A DNA stretch of 41,471 nucleotides from the NCBI GenBank assembly GCA_024698345.1, contig JAILRH010000153.1, positions 1-41,471 on the forward strand, written 5' to 3'. Below the pieces are notes generated by a model. That model was given only the letters and a program-made list of their open reading frames with translations. It ran no database searches and was not told the origin of the DNA. How positions within the stretch are numbered: the stretch's first letter is position 1; every line of letters starts with the position of its first letter. This DNA comes from Lachnospiraceae bacterium. GTDB lineage: Bacteria; Bacillota; Clostridia; Lachnospirales; Lachnospiraceae. Positions 1 to 7,757 of the stretch are shown piece after piece. The position numbers were made by a program, and so were the translations under genes.

Positions 1-317
1 TAGTCACCGCTCCTTTTTTTCAATTTTCCGTTATGCTATTGCATAAATTTTCCGTTCAATAATGATATTTTCATTATATCTAATCCTTCTGTTAACTTCA
101 ACAATTAACAAGCCTATGTTTCTGTCAAGTAATCGTTGGCACGATTCCTTGACAGAAACCTGAACTCCAAGGCGTTTGACTTATAATATTCATGATGATA
201 AAATTAGTAGCAAGAGAGAGTCCTTAATTTTAGGTGTGACGCTAAGAATATATGGGTGAAATATAAAGAAATAATAGAAAAGTAATAGAGAGATAAGGTA
301 AAAGGTGATGTGTTATA
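1..317. promoter_or_regulatory. Divergent intergenic region with two promoters and a central palindrome
   Basis: No gene is seen here. A leftward promoter (TTGAAG at 96-101, 17-bp spacer, TATAAT at 73-78) would serve a gene off the left edge, whose AAAGGAG ribosome site is at about 10-16. In that leader, AATTTTCCGTT occurs twice (22-32 and 46-56) around a small hairpin, TATGC/GCATA (32-45). A rightward promoter (TTGACT at 176-181, 17 bp, TAAAAT at 199-204) fits the gene at 318. The palindrome at 118-159 lies between the two. Confidence 0.6.
118..159. repeat. 42-bp near-perfect palindrome between divergent promoters
   Basis: The arms are GTTTCTGTCAAG (118-129) and CTTGACAGAAAC (148-159), a perfect 12-bp inverted repeat. 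After one mismatched pair, AATCGT (131-136) and ACGATT (141-146) continue the dyad around a TGGC loop. There is no T-tract on either side, so a terminator is unlikely. An operator for a dimeric or tetrameric regulator is the best guess from its place between the two promoters. Confidence 0.6.
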
Positions 318-758
318 ATGGAAACTTCTTTGGGATCAGGATTAATTTTTTGGGGAATTTATGGTCTGGTTGGAATTGTTTTTTTTACAATAGGAATCCT
401 ATTGATTAAGAACAGAAAGAAGAAAGAAAAGAATTGTACTTCAATTACCCATGGAAGAGTAAGAGAGTCGGTTCTTCATAAAGATTATAATGTAAATGGT
501 GGATGGTATGATACAGGCTGGCATCCGGTATTTGAATACACTGTGGGAGATGAAACAATTGTAAAAGAATCAAAGTTCGGTAATTCCGAACCACAATTCA
601 AAGACGGTCAGCTTGTTACAGTACATTATAATCCAAACAAACACGATGAATTCTATGTCGAAGAAGAGAAGGTACATAGGGTGCTTTCATATGTTTTTAC
701 TGCTGTGGGAGCAATTAGTCTTTCTGCTGGAATTATTCTTTTCATTGTATACAGGTAA
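318..758 (+). CDS. DUF3592 family small membrane protein
   Basis: 146 aa. A membrane helix lies at about residues 8-30, followed by a Lys/Arg-rich stretch (KNRKKKEK), a soluble domain of about 85 residues and a second helix at about 122-144. The middle part has the DUF3592 look: a variable-length strand region, then 'HPVFEYTVGDE', then 'GQLVTVHYNPNKHDEFYVEE', the usual statement-like motif V.V.YNP..... The start is supported by AGGTGA about 9 nt upstream. Function is unknown for the family. It stands alone on the plus strand and faces a convergent gene; a hairpin at 794-819 separates them. The family call is from motif recognition only. Confidence 0.75.
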   Translation: METSLGSGLIFWGIYGLVGIVFFTIGILLIKNRKKKEKNCTSITHGRVRESVLHKDYNVNGGWYDTGWHPVFEYTVGDETIVKESKFGNSEPQFKDGQLVTVHYNPNKHDEFYVEEEKVHRVLSYVFTAVGAISLSAGIILFIVYR

Positions 759-761
759 AAA

Positions 762-833
762 AGATATTAGATTTTGCGATAAAAATACAAATAGGATTGT
801 TGTCAGTGTGCAACAATCCCTTTGTTAATATCT
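762..833. terminator. Hairpin terminator between convergent genes (318-758 and 848-1495)
   Basis: GGATTGTTG (794-802) pairs with CAACAATCC (811-819) over an 8-nt loop, followed by CTTTGTT on the plus strand. An outer 8-bp repeat, AGATATTA (762-769) and TAATATCT (826-833), encloses it. The T-run is short, so efficiency is uncertain, but the position between convergent stops suits a shared terminator. Confidence 0.55.
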
Positions 834-847
834 AATTATTCTACATT

Positions 848-1495
848 TTATAGATTTTCACTTTCCAAGTCTCTTTTACCAACGTAATAACTCTCTATTG
901 TCACCCTTAATTTCCACTTTTTGTAGTTATGATCACAGCTTATTCCCATAAACTCGTCCATATCAAAAGCGTTTACGACAGTTTTAAGACCTCTGTTTGC
1001 AAGTTTCTTTCCGTCAATCGAATCAATGCTCCTAAAACCATAGCCTTTTATCTGCTTATCGGTAAGGCCTCTGCTTTTTAGCGCTTTATAATGCTTATCT
1101 GACATAGTTGTATTCTTAACTAACTCCCTGTAAACATAATCAAGTTCCATTGGAGATAGTCTCTTTTCTTCCTTTGCCTTTTTAACCGGTTTATTTACAG
1201 TAACTTCCACAGGCTTGTTAAGACTTAGTTCCTCAAGTATCATAGCCCTTGCTATCTGGTTAGCTGTTTTTCCACCACTCGCCGTTATTCCTTTTACATC
1301 CGCATAAAGTGTGTAGTAATTACCACTCCTGCCACAAGAAAAGCAATTGAAAAAACTTTCAGTTATATTGCAGCACAATGATGATTCACCACAAAACGGA
1401 CATACTATGTATCTTGAGTTTCCAACCTTTTGTATTGTCTTAATTCCAAGCAGATACTGGACATCAAACATATTAAACTTTTCCTGGAATGCCAT
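848..1495 (-). CDS. CHC2-type zinc-finger protein, probably truncated mobile-element primase-like protein
   Basis: 215 aa. Residues about 32-55 carry a CHC2-like zinc site (CPFCG ... CFSCG) typical of the N-terminus of DNA primases and of small primase-like proteins of conjugative elements and phages. After a basic linker, about residues 140-165, 'YKALKSRGLTDKQIKGYGFRS' resembles the helical stretch that follows the zinc finger in those element proteins. In relatives I know, the chain then goes on into a longer toprim-like region; here it ends soon after with an unrelated-looking tail, which suggests truncation. Starts 16 nt after the stop of the gene at 1512-2174, so both probably form one transcript. 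The zinc finger is seen; the element origin and truncation are inferred. Confidence 0.65.
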   Translation of the reverse strand: MAFQEKFNMFDVQYLLGIKTIQKVGNSRYIVCPFCGESSLCCNITESFFNCFSCGRSGNYYTLYADVKGITASGGKTANQIARAMILEELSLNKPVEVTVNKPVKKAKEEKRLSPMELDYVYRELVKNTTMSDKHYKALKSRGLTDKQIKGYGFRSIDSIDGKKLANRGLKTVVNAFDMDEFMGISCDHNYKKWKLRVTIESYYVGKRDLESENL

Positions 1496-1511
1496 CTTTT
1501 TTCATCTCCTT

Positions 1512-2174
1512 TCAGGAAAAGGAAGCTTTTATGCTTCCTTTTCCGCATTCAGTTTTTGCAGCTTCAAGAATGTCAATAACCGTCTTCCCTGCAAACTCAC
1601 CTCTTGTAACAGGAAGTACAGTCTGTAAAAACTCTTCCCATTCCTCATCAGAGAACTTCTCTTCTGTTTCCGGTGCTTTTGGTGTTGATACTGTTGATAC
1701 TTCCTCTTTTTTACTCTCTTTAGGCTCTTCAAAAACTTCCGTTTCTTCAGCCATCTCTTCCTTTCCTTCTGCCGCATTCTTTAAATCAGTCAGTTTCACT
1801 GATCCATCAGGTTTTACTCCGTATGGGAGTGTGATTTCCCTGCCCTCACTCATATCAATGGTAGGTTTAATGTCTGCGACTTCCCTCTGAAAAGGCTTTG
1901 ATTCAAGAGTCTGCACTTCTTTTTTGGGAAGCACGCTTTCTCCAACCTCTTCGTTTGCAGTTTTGGGTATTTCTTGTTCTGGCTCTGGTTTAGTTTCCAC
2001 CTTCGTTTCCAGCTTTTCAGCCTCTGGCGCTGTTCCTTTTTTCTTGCCCGGCTTTACAACCTTATCCCTAATATCGTAAACGAAGACTCTTTTACCTGTT
2101 GTTTCGTTTACAACTTCTGCTCTGATTTCGATTTCATCCGGTCTTAGACAACGGAACTCTAATTTTTTTGCCAT
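1512..2174 (-). CDS. Pro/Glu/Lys-rich accessory protein, possible internally deleted Rad52-type element protein
   Basis: 220 aa. The N-terminus 'KLEFRCLRPDEIEIR' resembles the opening of Rad52/22-type single-strand annealing proteins on Firmicute conjugative elements. Instead of their core domain it passes directly into 'VNETTGKRVFVYDIRD' and a long low-complexity region rich in Lys, Glu, Pro and Thr (about 40-165). A short ordered C-terminus follows (about 175-212, 'EEWEEFLQTVLPVTRGEFAGKT' region). The ribosome site AGGAGAAGG precedes the ATG. It lies behind a long structured leader (2175-2373) and is followed by the CHC2 gene. Function unknown; the Rad52 link is recall of the N-terminal motif only. 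Confidence 0.5.
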   Translation of the reverse strand: MAKKLEFRCLRPDEIEIRAEVVNETTGKRVFVYDIRDKVVKPGKKKGTAPEAEKLETKVETKPEPEQEIPKTANEEVGESVLPKKEVQTLESKPFQREVADIKPTIDMSEGREITLPYGVKPDGSVKLTDLKNAAEGKEEMAEETEVFEEPKESKKEEVSTVSTPKAPETEEKFSDEEWEEFLQTVLPVTRGEFAGKTVIDILEAAKTECGKGSIKASFS

Positions 2175-2192
2175 AATTCCTTCTCCTTTCTG

Positions 2193-2247
2193 ACAATAAA
2201 AAAAGAGATTCCTGCAAACGAAGGTTCTCGTTTACAAAAAATCTCTT
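2193..2247 (-). terminator. Terminator-like hairpin just upstream of the 2174 start codon
   Basis: On the minus strand AAGAGATT (from 2247) pairs with AATCTCTT (to 2203), with an inner 6-bp stem, followed by about seven T (2196-2204 region). The start codon is about 25 nt further. A terminator here would end transcripts before the gene, so it can act as an attenuator. Confidence 0.55.
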
Positions 2248-2272
2248 CCTTATTAATACATATATTTTCTAC

Positions 2273-2309
2273 AACAAAAAAAGATAACCGCCGGCCAGCA
2301 ATTATCTTT
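2273..2309 (-). terminator. Second terminator-like hairpin in the same leader
   Basis: AAAGATAA and TTATCTTT form an 8-bp stem around a GC-rich 14-nt loop containing GGCCGGC, followed on the minus strand by TTTTTTTG. It stands in tandem with the hairpin at 2193-2247. Confidence 0.5.
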
Positions 2310-2511
2310 ATTTAATAAAATATAATTCAAGGCTAACCGTTTACCGGTAGCACCTCTTTGTATTTTTATAGTATCACACCAATCTCAAAATGGCAATATG
2401 TATTACAATATGGGGTAGCGTAAATTTGATGCTATGGTTGACGATAACAATCTTGTAATTACACTGTTACACTATAATGGGGTGATGAAAGAGATACGAT
2501 AACCCCATAAT

Positions 2512-3849
2512 CTACCATCCCATTTCATGCGCTATATATTCTTTCAATCTGAAAAACGCATATAACGGGAGGCTCCATACATGTGTTTTGCAATCCATAT
2601 TATCACCAACATTTTTTAAAGAAGTCTTAATCGCCATCTTTGGATTATAACGATTACAAAACAAATGTAAGCTTTTTGCTTTTGTATTATCTGCCGACTT
2701 TACTTCAATTGGAACAATCACACCTTCATAATCTGACAAAAAATCTATTTCAGCATCCGCTTTTGTTCTCCAAAAATAACTATCCACACCCATACATTTT
2801 AACTGTGTCATAACATAATTTTCTGTTAATGCACCTTTAAAATGAATATAAGATGTATCTCCCTCTAAAATCGTCCTATAATTAACATTAGATTTTTTAC
2901 GAAGAAGCCCGACATCTGACATATAAACTTTAAAATACGTATTGTCTGACATTCCCGAAAGAGGAATTTCCGGAACTGAAACTAAATTTAATTTATATGC
3001 AATTCCTGCATTAGTAAGCCATTCCAATGCATCTTCTAAGTCTTTTGCACGGGCTCCTTTTTTTACATGTGAAAATATAAACTTGTTATTATCTCTAGCT
3101 ATCTGTGAAGGAATCGCATCCCATATCATTCGCACCTTTGTAGCTGTGTCATGCGAAGTATGCTTTCCAAAATCATCAGCATAATCCATGAGAATTCTAT
3201 CTTGAACTTCTTCAACTTCTCTATAATTATGTGTATCCACCCATGTTTGTACCGCCTCCGGCATCCCACCTACAATGTAATAATTCTTCAAATATTTTTC
3301 TAAAGGTGTTTTAAATATCTCTGGGATTTTTCTCTCAAATGGCATTTTTTTAATTCCTTCGATATATTTCTTTCCACCATCAGCAATTACAAATTCCTCA
3401 AAGCTCATCGGATACATTTCAATACGATCCACCTTACCAACAGGAAATGAAATACCTTCTTTACGAAGTGCCACTCCCAATAATGATCCCGCTGCAATAA
3501 TATGAAGTTCAGGCATATCCTCACAAAAATATTTTAAAGACTGAATTGCTCTGGGGCAGTCCTGAATTTCATCAAACACAACCAATGTCTTTCCCTGAAT
3601 AATATTATCCCCATGAACTATATTGGAGAGTTCATCAATTATTCTATCTACGTCAAAATCATACTCAAAAATAGATTTTAACCCAGTATTTCCATCGAAA
3701 TTAAAATATGCCATATCTTCAAATTCACTATTTCCAAATGCTTTTATAATATACGTTTTTCCGCACTGACGAACACCCGTCATCAACAACGGCTTCCTAT
3801 TCTTTTTTTCTTTCCATTTCAATAATTTTTTTAACGTTATTCGTTCCAT
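2512..3849 (-). CDS. AAA+ ATPase with C-terminal DUF4143 domain
   Basis: 445 aa. Walker A GVRQCGKT is at residues 25-32 and Walker B 'LVVFDEIQD' at about 88-96; 'AAGSLLGVALR' follows as the usual sensor segment. The C-terminal half has the DUF4143 layout, ending in 'AEIDFL ... VPIEVKSADNTKAKSL', which looks like a PD-(D/E)XK nuclease-like core. Proteins of this family are common stand-alone accessory genes in anaerobes; their role is not established. The start ATG has GAGGA 8 nt upstream. An extended -10 (TGTTATAAT on the minus strand, at 3885-3893) and three phased direct repeats lie upstream, which suggests dedicated control. No neighbour points to a function. Confidence 0.85.
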   Translation of the reverse strand: MERITLKKLLKWKEKKNRKPLLMTGVRQCGKTYIIKAFGNSEFEDMAYFNFDGNTGLKSIFEYDFDVDRIIDELSNIVHGDNIIQGKTLVVFDEIQDCPRAIQSLKYFCEDMPELHIIAAGSLLGVALRKEGISFPVGKVDRIEMYPMSFEEFVIADGGKKYIEGIKKMPFERKIPEIFKTPLEKYLKNYYIVGGMPEAVQTWVDTHNYREVEEVQDRILMDYADDFGKHTSHDTATKVRMIWDAIPSQIARDNNKFIFSHVKKGARAKDLEDALEWLTNAGIAYKLNLVSVPEIPLSGMSDNTYFKVYMSDVGLLRKKSNVNYRTILEGDTSYIHFKGALTENYVMTQLKCMGVDSYFWRTKADAEIDFLSDYEGVIVPIEVKSADNTKAKSLHLFCNRYNPKMAIKTSLKNVGDNMDCKTHVWSLPLYAFFRLKEYIAHEMGW

Positions 3850-3891
3850 ACATTTATCCTCATAATAAAATATTTTCGTTTATTATAACAT

Positions 3892-3975
3892 ATTTCAACC
3901 GAATGTACCATCTTCATTTGCGTTTTTCGACCGAATAAATGTTTAATTCTTACATTTTTTCGACCGAATAAATGT
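3892..3975 (-). promoter_or_regulatory. Three phased direct repeats upstream of the DUF4143 ATPase promoter
   Basis: TTTTTCGACCGAATAAATGT occurs identically at 3923-3942 and 3956-3975. A shorter related copy, ATTTCAACCGAATGT, lies at 3892-3906. The (C)RACCGAAT cores begin at 3896, 3928 and 3961, i.e. 32 and 33 bp apart, about three helical turns. The nearest copy abuts the extended -10 of the downstream ATPase gene. This looks like a set of regulator-binding sites. Confidence 0.5.
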
Positions 3976-4002
3976 AGGCAGCTGTATTTGGGTCCCATAT
4001 AC

Positions 4003-4063
4003 AAAAAAACAAAAGTGCCCATGGATGTAAGCAAGCTCACTCCATGGGCATTTTTGTTTTTTT
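4003..4063. terminator. Strong bidirectional terminator after the ABC exporter operon
   Basis: CAAAAGTGCCCATGGA (4010-4025) pairs with TCCATGGGCATTTTTG (4041-4056), and an inner 5-bp stem closes the loop. Seven A lie on the left (4003-4009) and seven T on the right (4057-4063), so it works in principle on both strands. It sits 9 nt after the stop codon region of the gene ending at 4072. Confidence 0.9.
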
Positions 4064-4071
4064 GTGCATGG

Positions 4072-5910
4072 TTACTTATTTGCAAATTGGCTTTCGTACA
4101 ATTCACTATAGAATCCGCCGAGTTCTAACAGTTCTTCGTGGTTGCCCTGCTCGATGATTTTGCCGTCGCGCATTACCAGTATTACATCAGCATTTTCGAT
4201 GGTTGATAGTCTGTGGGCAACGATGAATGAGGTTCTTCCCTTCATCATTTTTTCAAATGCACTCTGTATCTTTAATTCTGTTCTTGTGTCAATTGAAGAT
4301 GTAGCCTCATCAAGTATGAGCATTGGAGGAAGACACAACATTACTCTCGCAATGCAAAGTAACTGTTTTTGTCCCTGTGACAAGTTACCTCCATCCTCTG
4401 TTATTAATGTATTATATCCATCCTTCATTCGCTTTATGAAACTGTGGGCATGAGCTGCTTTTGCTGCTGCAATGATTTCTTCATCTGTTGCATCAGGTTT
4501 TCCTGTTGTTATGTTTTCTTTGATTGTGCCCTCTTTTAACCAGGTATCCTGAAGCACCATTCCATAAGATGTGCGAAGGCTGCTTCTCTCTATGTTTCTA
4601 ATATCATTATCCTCTACTTTGATACTTCCCTTGTCCACATCATAGAATCTCATAAGCAAGTTGATTATTGTGGTTTTTCCACAACCTGTAGGACCGACTA
4701 TTGCCACTCTCATTCCCGGCTCAATATTTACATTTAGATGTTCAATAAGTTTCGTGTTCTTATCATATGAGAAGCTTACATCTTCTATGTCCACTTTTCC
4801 ATTAACTGAAATCTTTTTAACTCTGTTCTGTTCACCAACTTCTTTGTCAACATCAATTTCTTTATTATTTTCTGTAGTTTCTATTACATCACTTCCCACA
4901 AGCACCACTGCATTATCTGAATCCGGAATCTGTGGTTTTTCATCAATGAGTGCAAACACACGTCCTGCGCAGGCAATGGCATTTTGCAATTCCGTAATTA
5001 CACCTGAAATCTCGTTAAAAGGTTTTGTGTACTGGTTTGCGTATGACAAAACACACTGAAGATTTCCTACGGTTATGCCTCCCATAACTGCTATGATACC
5101 ACCGCTAATGGCAACTCCTGCGTACACAAGACTGTTGACAAATCTGGTTCCGGGGTTTGTTAGTGATGAGAAAAAGATTGCTCTTAGAGAATATTTTTTG
5201 AGTCTATCATTTATCTCATCAAACTGTTCTAACTCCTCATCTTCTCTGCCAAAGGCTTTGACCAGTTTTTGATTTCCAATAACTTCATCAATAAGGGCTG
5301 TCTGCTCTGCTCTTGTCTCCGACTGCAATTTGAACATGGAATATGTTTTCCTTGCAATAAAACTTGCAACAAACAAAGACACAGGAGTGATACATACTAC
5401 CACCAATGCAATCTTCCAATTAATTTTTACCAGAAAGAATAGTGTTCCAAAGATTGTAACCAAGCCTGTAAATAACTGACTAAATCCCATCAAAAGTCCC
5501 TCTGACATCTGATCCACGTCAGCTATTATCTTACTTACAACCTCACCGGTTGGATGACCGTCAATATATTTAAGCGGCAGAATCTGTATTTTTTCGAACG
5601 CATCTTTTCTCACATCTCTGACAACGCTGTAAGCTATCTTATTGTTGCATAGAACCATAAACCAGGAAGCGGCACTTGCAATAGCAATGCATACTCCCAT
5701 AACTATCAATATTTTGTAGACAGATACGAAGTCCACATTTCCTTTTCCTATGACTCTGTCAATTGCTTCTCCGGCAAGCATTGGAATGTAAAGTCCAAGT
5801 CCAACATTTATTACGGAAAACAATATGGAGCCTGCGAAAAGTATTTTGTATTTTTTTGTATACTGCAGAGTTTTTAACAATGCTTCTTTTTGTGAATATG
5901 TCTTTTCCAT
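4072..5910 (-). CDS. ABC exporter half-transporter, subunit with the canonical ATPase site
   Basis: 612 aa: six-helix membrane domain (about 1-310), an insertion rich in Asp/Glu/Asn (about 335-375), then the nucleotide-binding domain with Walker A GPTGCGKTT, Walker B 'MLILDEATSSID' with catalytic Glu, and H-loop 'VAHRLST'. Its signature is LSQGQ instead of LSGGQ. Its ATG overlaps the TAA of the upstream half-transporter by one base (TAATG), so the two are translationally coupled and almost certainly form a heterodimer. The substrate cannot be read from sequence; homologues include multidrug and lipid exporters. A strong terminator follows. Confidence 0.9.
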   Translation of the reverse strand: MEKTYSQKEALLKTLQYTKKYKILFAGSILFSVINVGLGLYIPMLAGEAIDRVIGKGNVDFVSVYKILIVMGVCIAIASAASWFMVLCNNKIAYSVVRDVRKDAFEKIQILPLKYIDGHPTGEVVSKIIADVDQMSEGLLMGFSQLFTGLVTIFGTLFFLVKINWKIALVVVCITPVSLFVASFIARKTYSMFKLQSETRAEQTALIDEVIGNQKLVKAFGREDEELEQFDEINDRLKKYSLRAIFFSSLTNPGTRFVNSLVYAGVAISGGIIAVMGGITVGNLQCVLSYANQYTKPFNEISGVITELQNAIACAGRVFALIDEKPQIPDSDNAVVLVGSDVIETTENNKEIDVDKEVGEQNRVKKISVNGKVDIEDVSFSYDKNTKLIEHLNVNIEPGMRVAIVGPTGCGKTTIINLLMRFYDVDKGSIKVEDNDIRNIERSSLRTSYGMVLQDTWLKEGTIKENITTGKPDATDEEIIAAAKAAHAHSFIKRMKDGYNTLITEDGGNLSQGQKQLLCIARVMLCLPPMLILDEATSSIDTRTELKIQSAFEKMMKGRTSFIVAHRLSTIENADVILVMRDGKIIEQGNHEELLELGGFYSELYESQFANK

Positions 5911-7757
5911 TACATTGCCTCCCTGCGCTTTTTATCAAACTGAGAATCATAGATTTCTCTGTATACCTCGCACTCTTTTATGAGTGTGTCATGATTTCCA
6001 ATTCCTGCAACCTCTCCATCTTCAAGAACAATAATCTTATCAGCATGAATAATTGAAGATGTTCTCTGGGCAATAATAAATACAGTCGTATCCTTTAACT
6101 CCTTAAGAGCAGCTCTAAGTTTTGCATCTGTTGCATAATCAAGTGCCGAAGAGCTGTCATCAAGAATAAGGATTTCCGGCTTCTTTACCAATGCTCTTGC
6201 AATGGAAAGTCTCTGTCTTTGCCCTCCGGAGAAATTCTTTCCACCCTGTACAACTTCAGAATCAATTCCCTTTTCCATCTTTGCAACAAATTCATAGGCT
6301 TGAGATTGTTTCAATGCATCAATAATATCCTCTTCTGTTGCATCTTCATTGCCCCACAAAAGATTACTTCTGATAGTTCCTTTAAACAAAACTGCCTTCT
6401 GCAAAACATTTCCGATTTTATCTCTCAAACACTCCAGTTTATATTCCTTTACGTTGATTCCATCCACTAGCACTTCACCACTTGTGGCATCATAAAATCT
6501 TGGAATAAGTGATACAACAGTGGTCTTACCTGAGCCTGTTCCTCCGATAATTCCAATAGTCTCACCCTTCCTTGCCTTGAAGGACAAATTAGTCAGAGAC
6601 TCTTCTTTAGACTGTGCGTATTTAAGTGAAACATTCTTAAATTCAACGCAGATATTTTCTGCACTTTTTACACTAACGCTCTTTCTATTACTATGCTCTG
6701 ATGAATCATTTCCTTCACTCATTATTGATTCTGTATTGCCAATTGTTTTTTCTCCTGCTTCTGATGACTTATCACCTGAATTGAATTTTGAATCTATATG
6801 TCCATCTTCCATTGAAGACTCAAGTTCAAGAATATCACCAATTCTGTTTGCACAGGCAATAGCTTTAGTGACTGTAATAATTAGATTTGCAAACTTAATC
6901 AGTTCCACAAGAATCTGTGACATGTAGCTTACAAGGGCAACGACTTCACCCTGAGTTATGATGCCTTCATTTACCTGAACTGCCCCTGAGACAATTACAA
7001 AAATAGTGGCAACATTTACAATAATAAATGTTGATGGATTCATAAATGCAGAAATACGACCAACAAAAAGCTGCATTACATTTAATTCATCCACCTCTTT
7101 ATTATATGACTTAACTTCCTCTTCCTCTTTGTTAAAAGCTCTGATTACCCTGACACCGGTAAGACTTTCCCTGGTCTTAAGTGTTACATCGTCAAGTTTG
7201 TTCTGAACCTTCTTATAAAGTGGAATAGTGACTTTCATAATAAGTCCAACCACAACAGTGAGCACCGGAATTGTGACAACAAAAATAAGCGCTACATTGA
7301 AATTAACAGTAAATGCCATAATCATAGCGCCTATAACAATAATTGGCGAACGCAAAAATAAACGTAAAACCATATTTACGCCATTTTGCGTCTGATTTAT
7401 ATCACTTGTCATCCTGACAATAAGTGTAGATGTTCCTGCCTTATCAAGTTCCGAAAATGATAGTCCTTCAATATGCTTGAACAATCCGTGTCTTAAACTT
7501 GCTGAAAAACCTGTAGCAGCTCTTGCCGCAAAATACTGCGCCGTCACTGAACATGAAAGTCCCACTGCTGCAAGAAGCAATAACAGCAATCCCATTTTCA
7601 GGATGACTGCCTTGTTGCCCGTATTAATACCATTGTCTATTATCTGTGCAATAACTAATGGTACAAATAATTCAAATCCCGCCTCAGTCATCTTAAGCAA
7701 AGGGGCGAGTATAGATTCTTTTTTGTAGTCCTTTAAGTAAACTAATAATCTTTTCAC
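5910..7757 (-). CDS. ABC exporter half-transporter, subunit with a degenerate ATPase site
   Basis: 615 aa: membrane domain (about 1-310), an acidic and Ser-rich linker insertion (about 320-375), then the nucleotide-binding domain with Walker A GGTGSGKTT and a canonical signature FSGGQ. Walker B reads 'ILILDDSSSALD', so Asp replaces the catalytic Glu, and the H-loop reads 'IAQRTSS', with Gln for His. These are the usual marks of the degenerate site of heterodimeric exporters; it would pair with the LSQGQ signature of the partner subunit. The start is GTG at 7755-7757, overlapping the TGA of the ABC-F gene (GTGA). Substrate unknown. Confidence 0.9.
   Translation of the reverse strand: MKRLLVYLKDYKKESILAPLLKMTEAGFELFVPLVIAQIIDNGINTGNKAVILKMGLLLLLLAAVGLSCSVTAQYFAARAATGFSASLRHGLFKHIEGLSFSELDKAGTSTLIVRMTSDINQTQNGVNMVLRLFLRSPIIVIGAMIMAFTVNFNVALIFVVTIPVLTVVVGLIMKVTIPLYKKVQNKLDDVTLKTRESLTGVRVIRAFNKEEEEVKSYNKEVDELNVMQLFVGRISAFMNPSTFIIVNVATIFVIVSGAVQVNEGIITQGEVVALVSYMSQILVELIKFANLIITVTKAIACANRIGDILELESSMEDGHIDSKFNSGDKSSEAGEKTIGNTESIMSEGNDSSEHSNRKSVSVKSAENICVEFKNVSLKYAQSKEESLTNLSFKARKGETIGIIGGTGSGKTTVVSLIPRFYDATSGEVLVDGINVKEYKLECLRDKIGNVLQKAVLFKGTIRSNLLWGNEDATEEDIIDALKQSQAYEFVAKMEKGIDSEVVQGGKNFSGGQRQRLSIARALVKKPEILILDDSSSALDYATDAKLRAALKELKDTTVFIIAQRTSSIIHADKIIVLEDGEVAGIGNHDTLIKECEVYREIYDSQFDKKRREAM

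Larger units (their letters stand above)
2175..2511 (-). promoter_or_regulatory. Gene-free region: promoter and structured leader, then short repeats
   Basis: On the minus strand a strong promoter (TTGCCA at 2391-2396, 17-bp spacer, TACTAT at 2368-2373 with an upstream TG) starts a leader of about 185 nt for the gene at 2174. The leader holds three stem-loops: GCT(A)ACCG/CGGTAGC (2332-2351), AAAGATAA/TTATCTTT (2280-2309) and AAGAGATT/AATCTCTT with an inner AAACGA/TCGTTT (2203-2247). The last two are each followed by a run of seven or more T. The rest (2400-2511) has a tandem TTACACTG/TTACACTA (2459-2474) and ATGGGGT (2410-2416, 2477-2483) with its inverse ACCCCAT (2502-2508). Confidence 0.6.

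Noticed and set aside
3892..3975. CRISPR-like array
   Set aside because: There are only three units, one partial, with 12-13-bp gaps and no cas genes; a binding-site array fits better.
3837..4106. 89-codon open frame on the minus strand
   Set aside because: It runs through the exporter terminator and the phased repeats, its repeated peptide comes only from those repeats, and it has no ribosome site.
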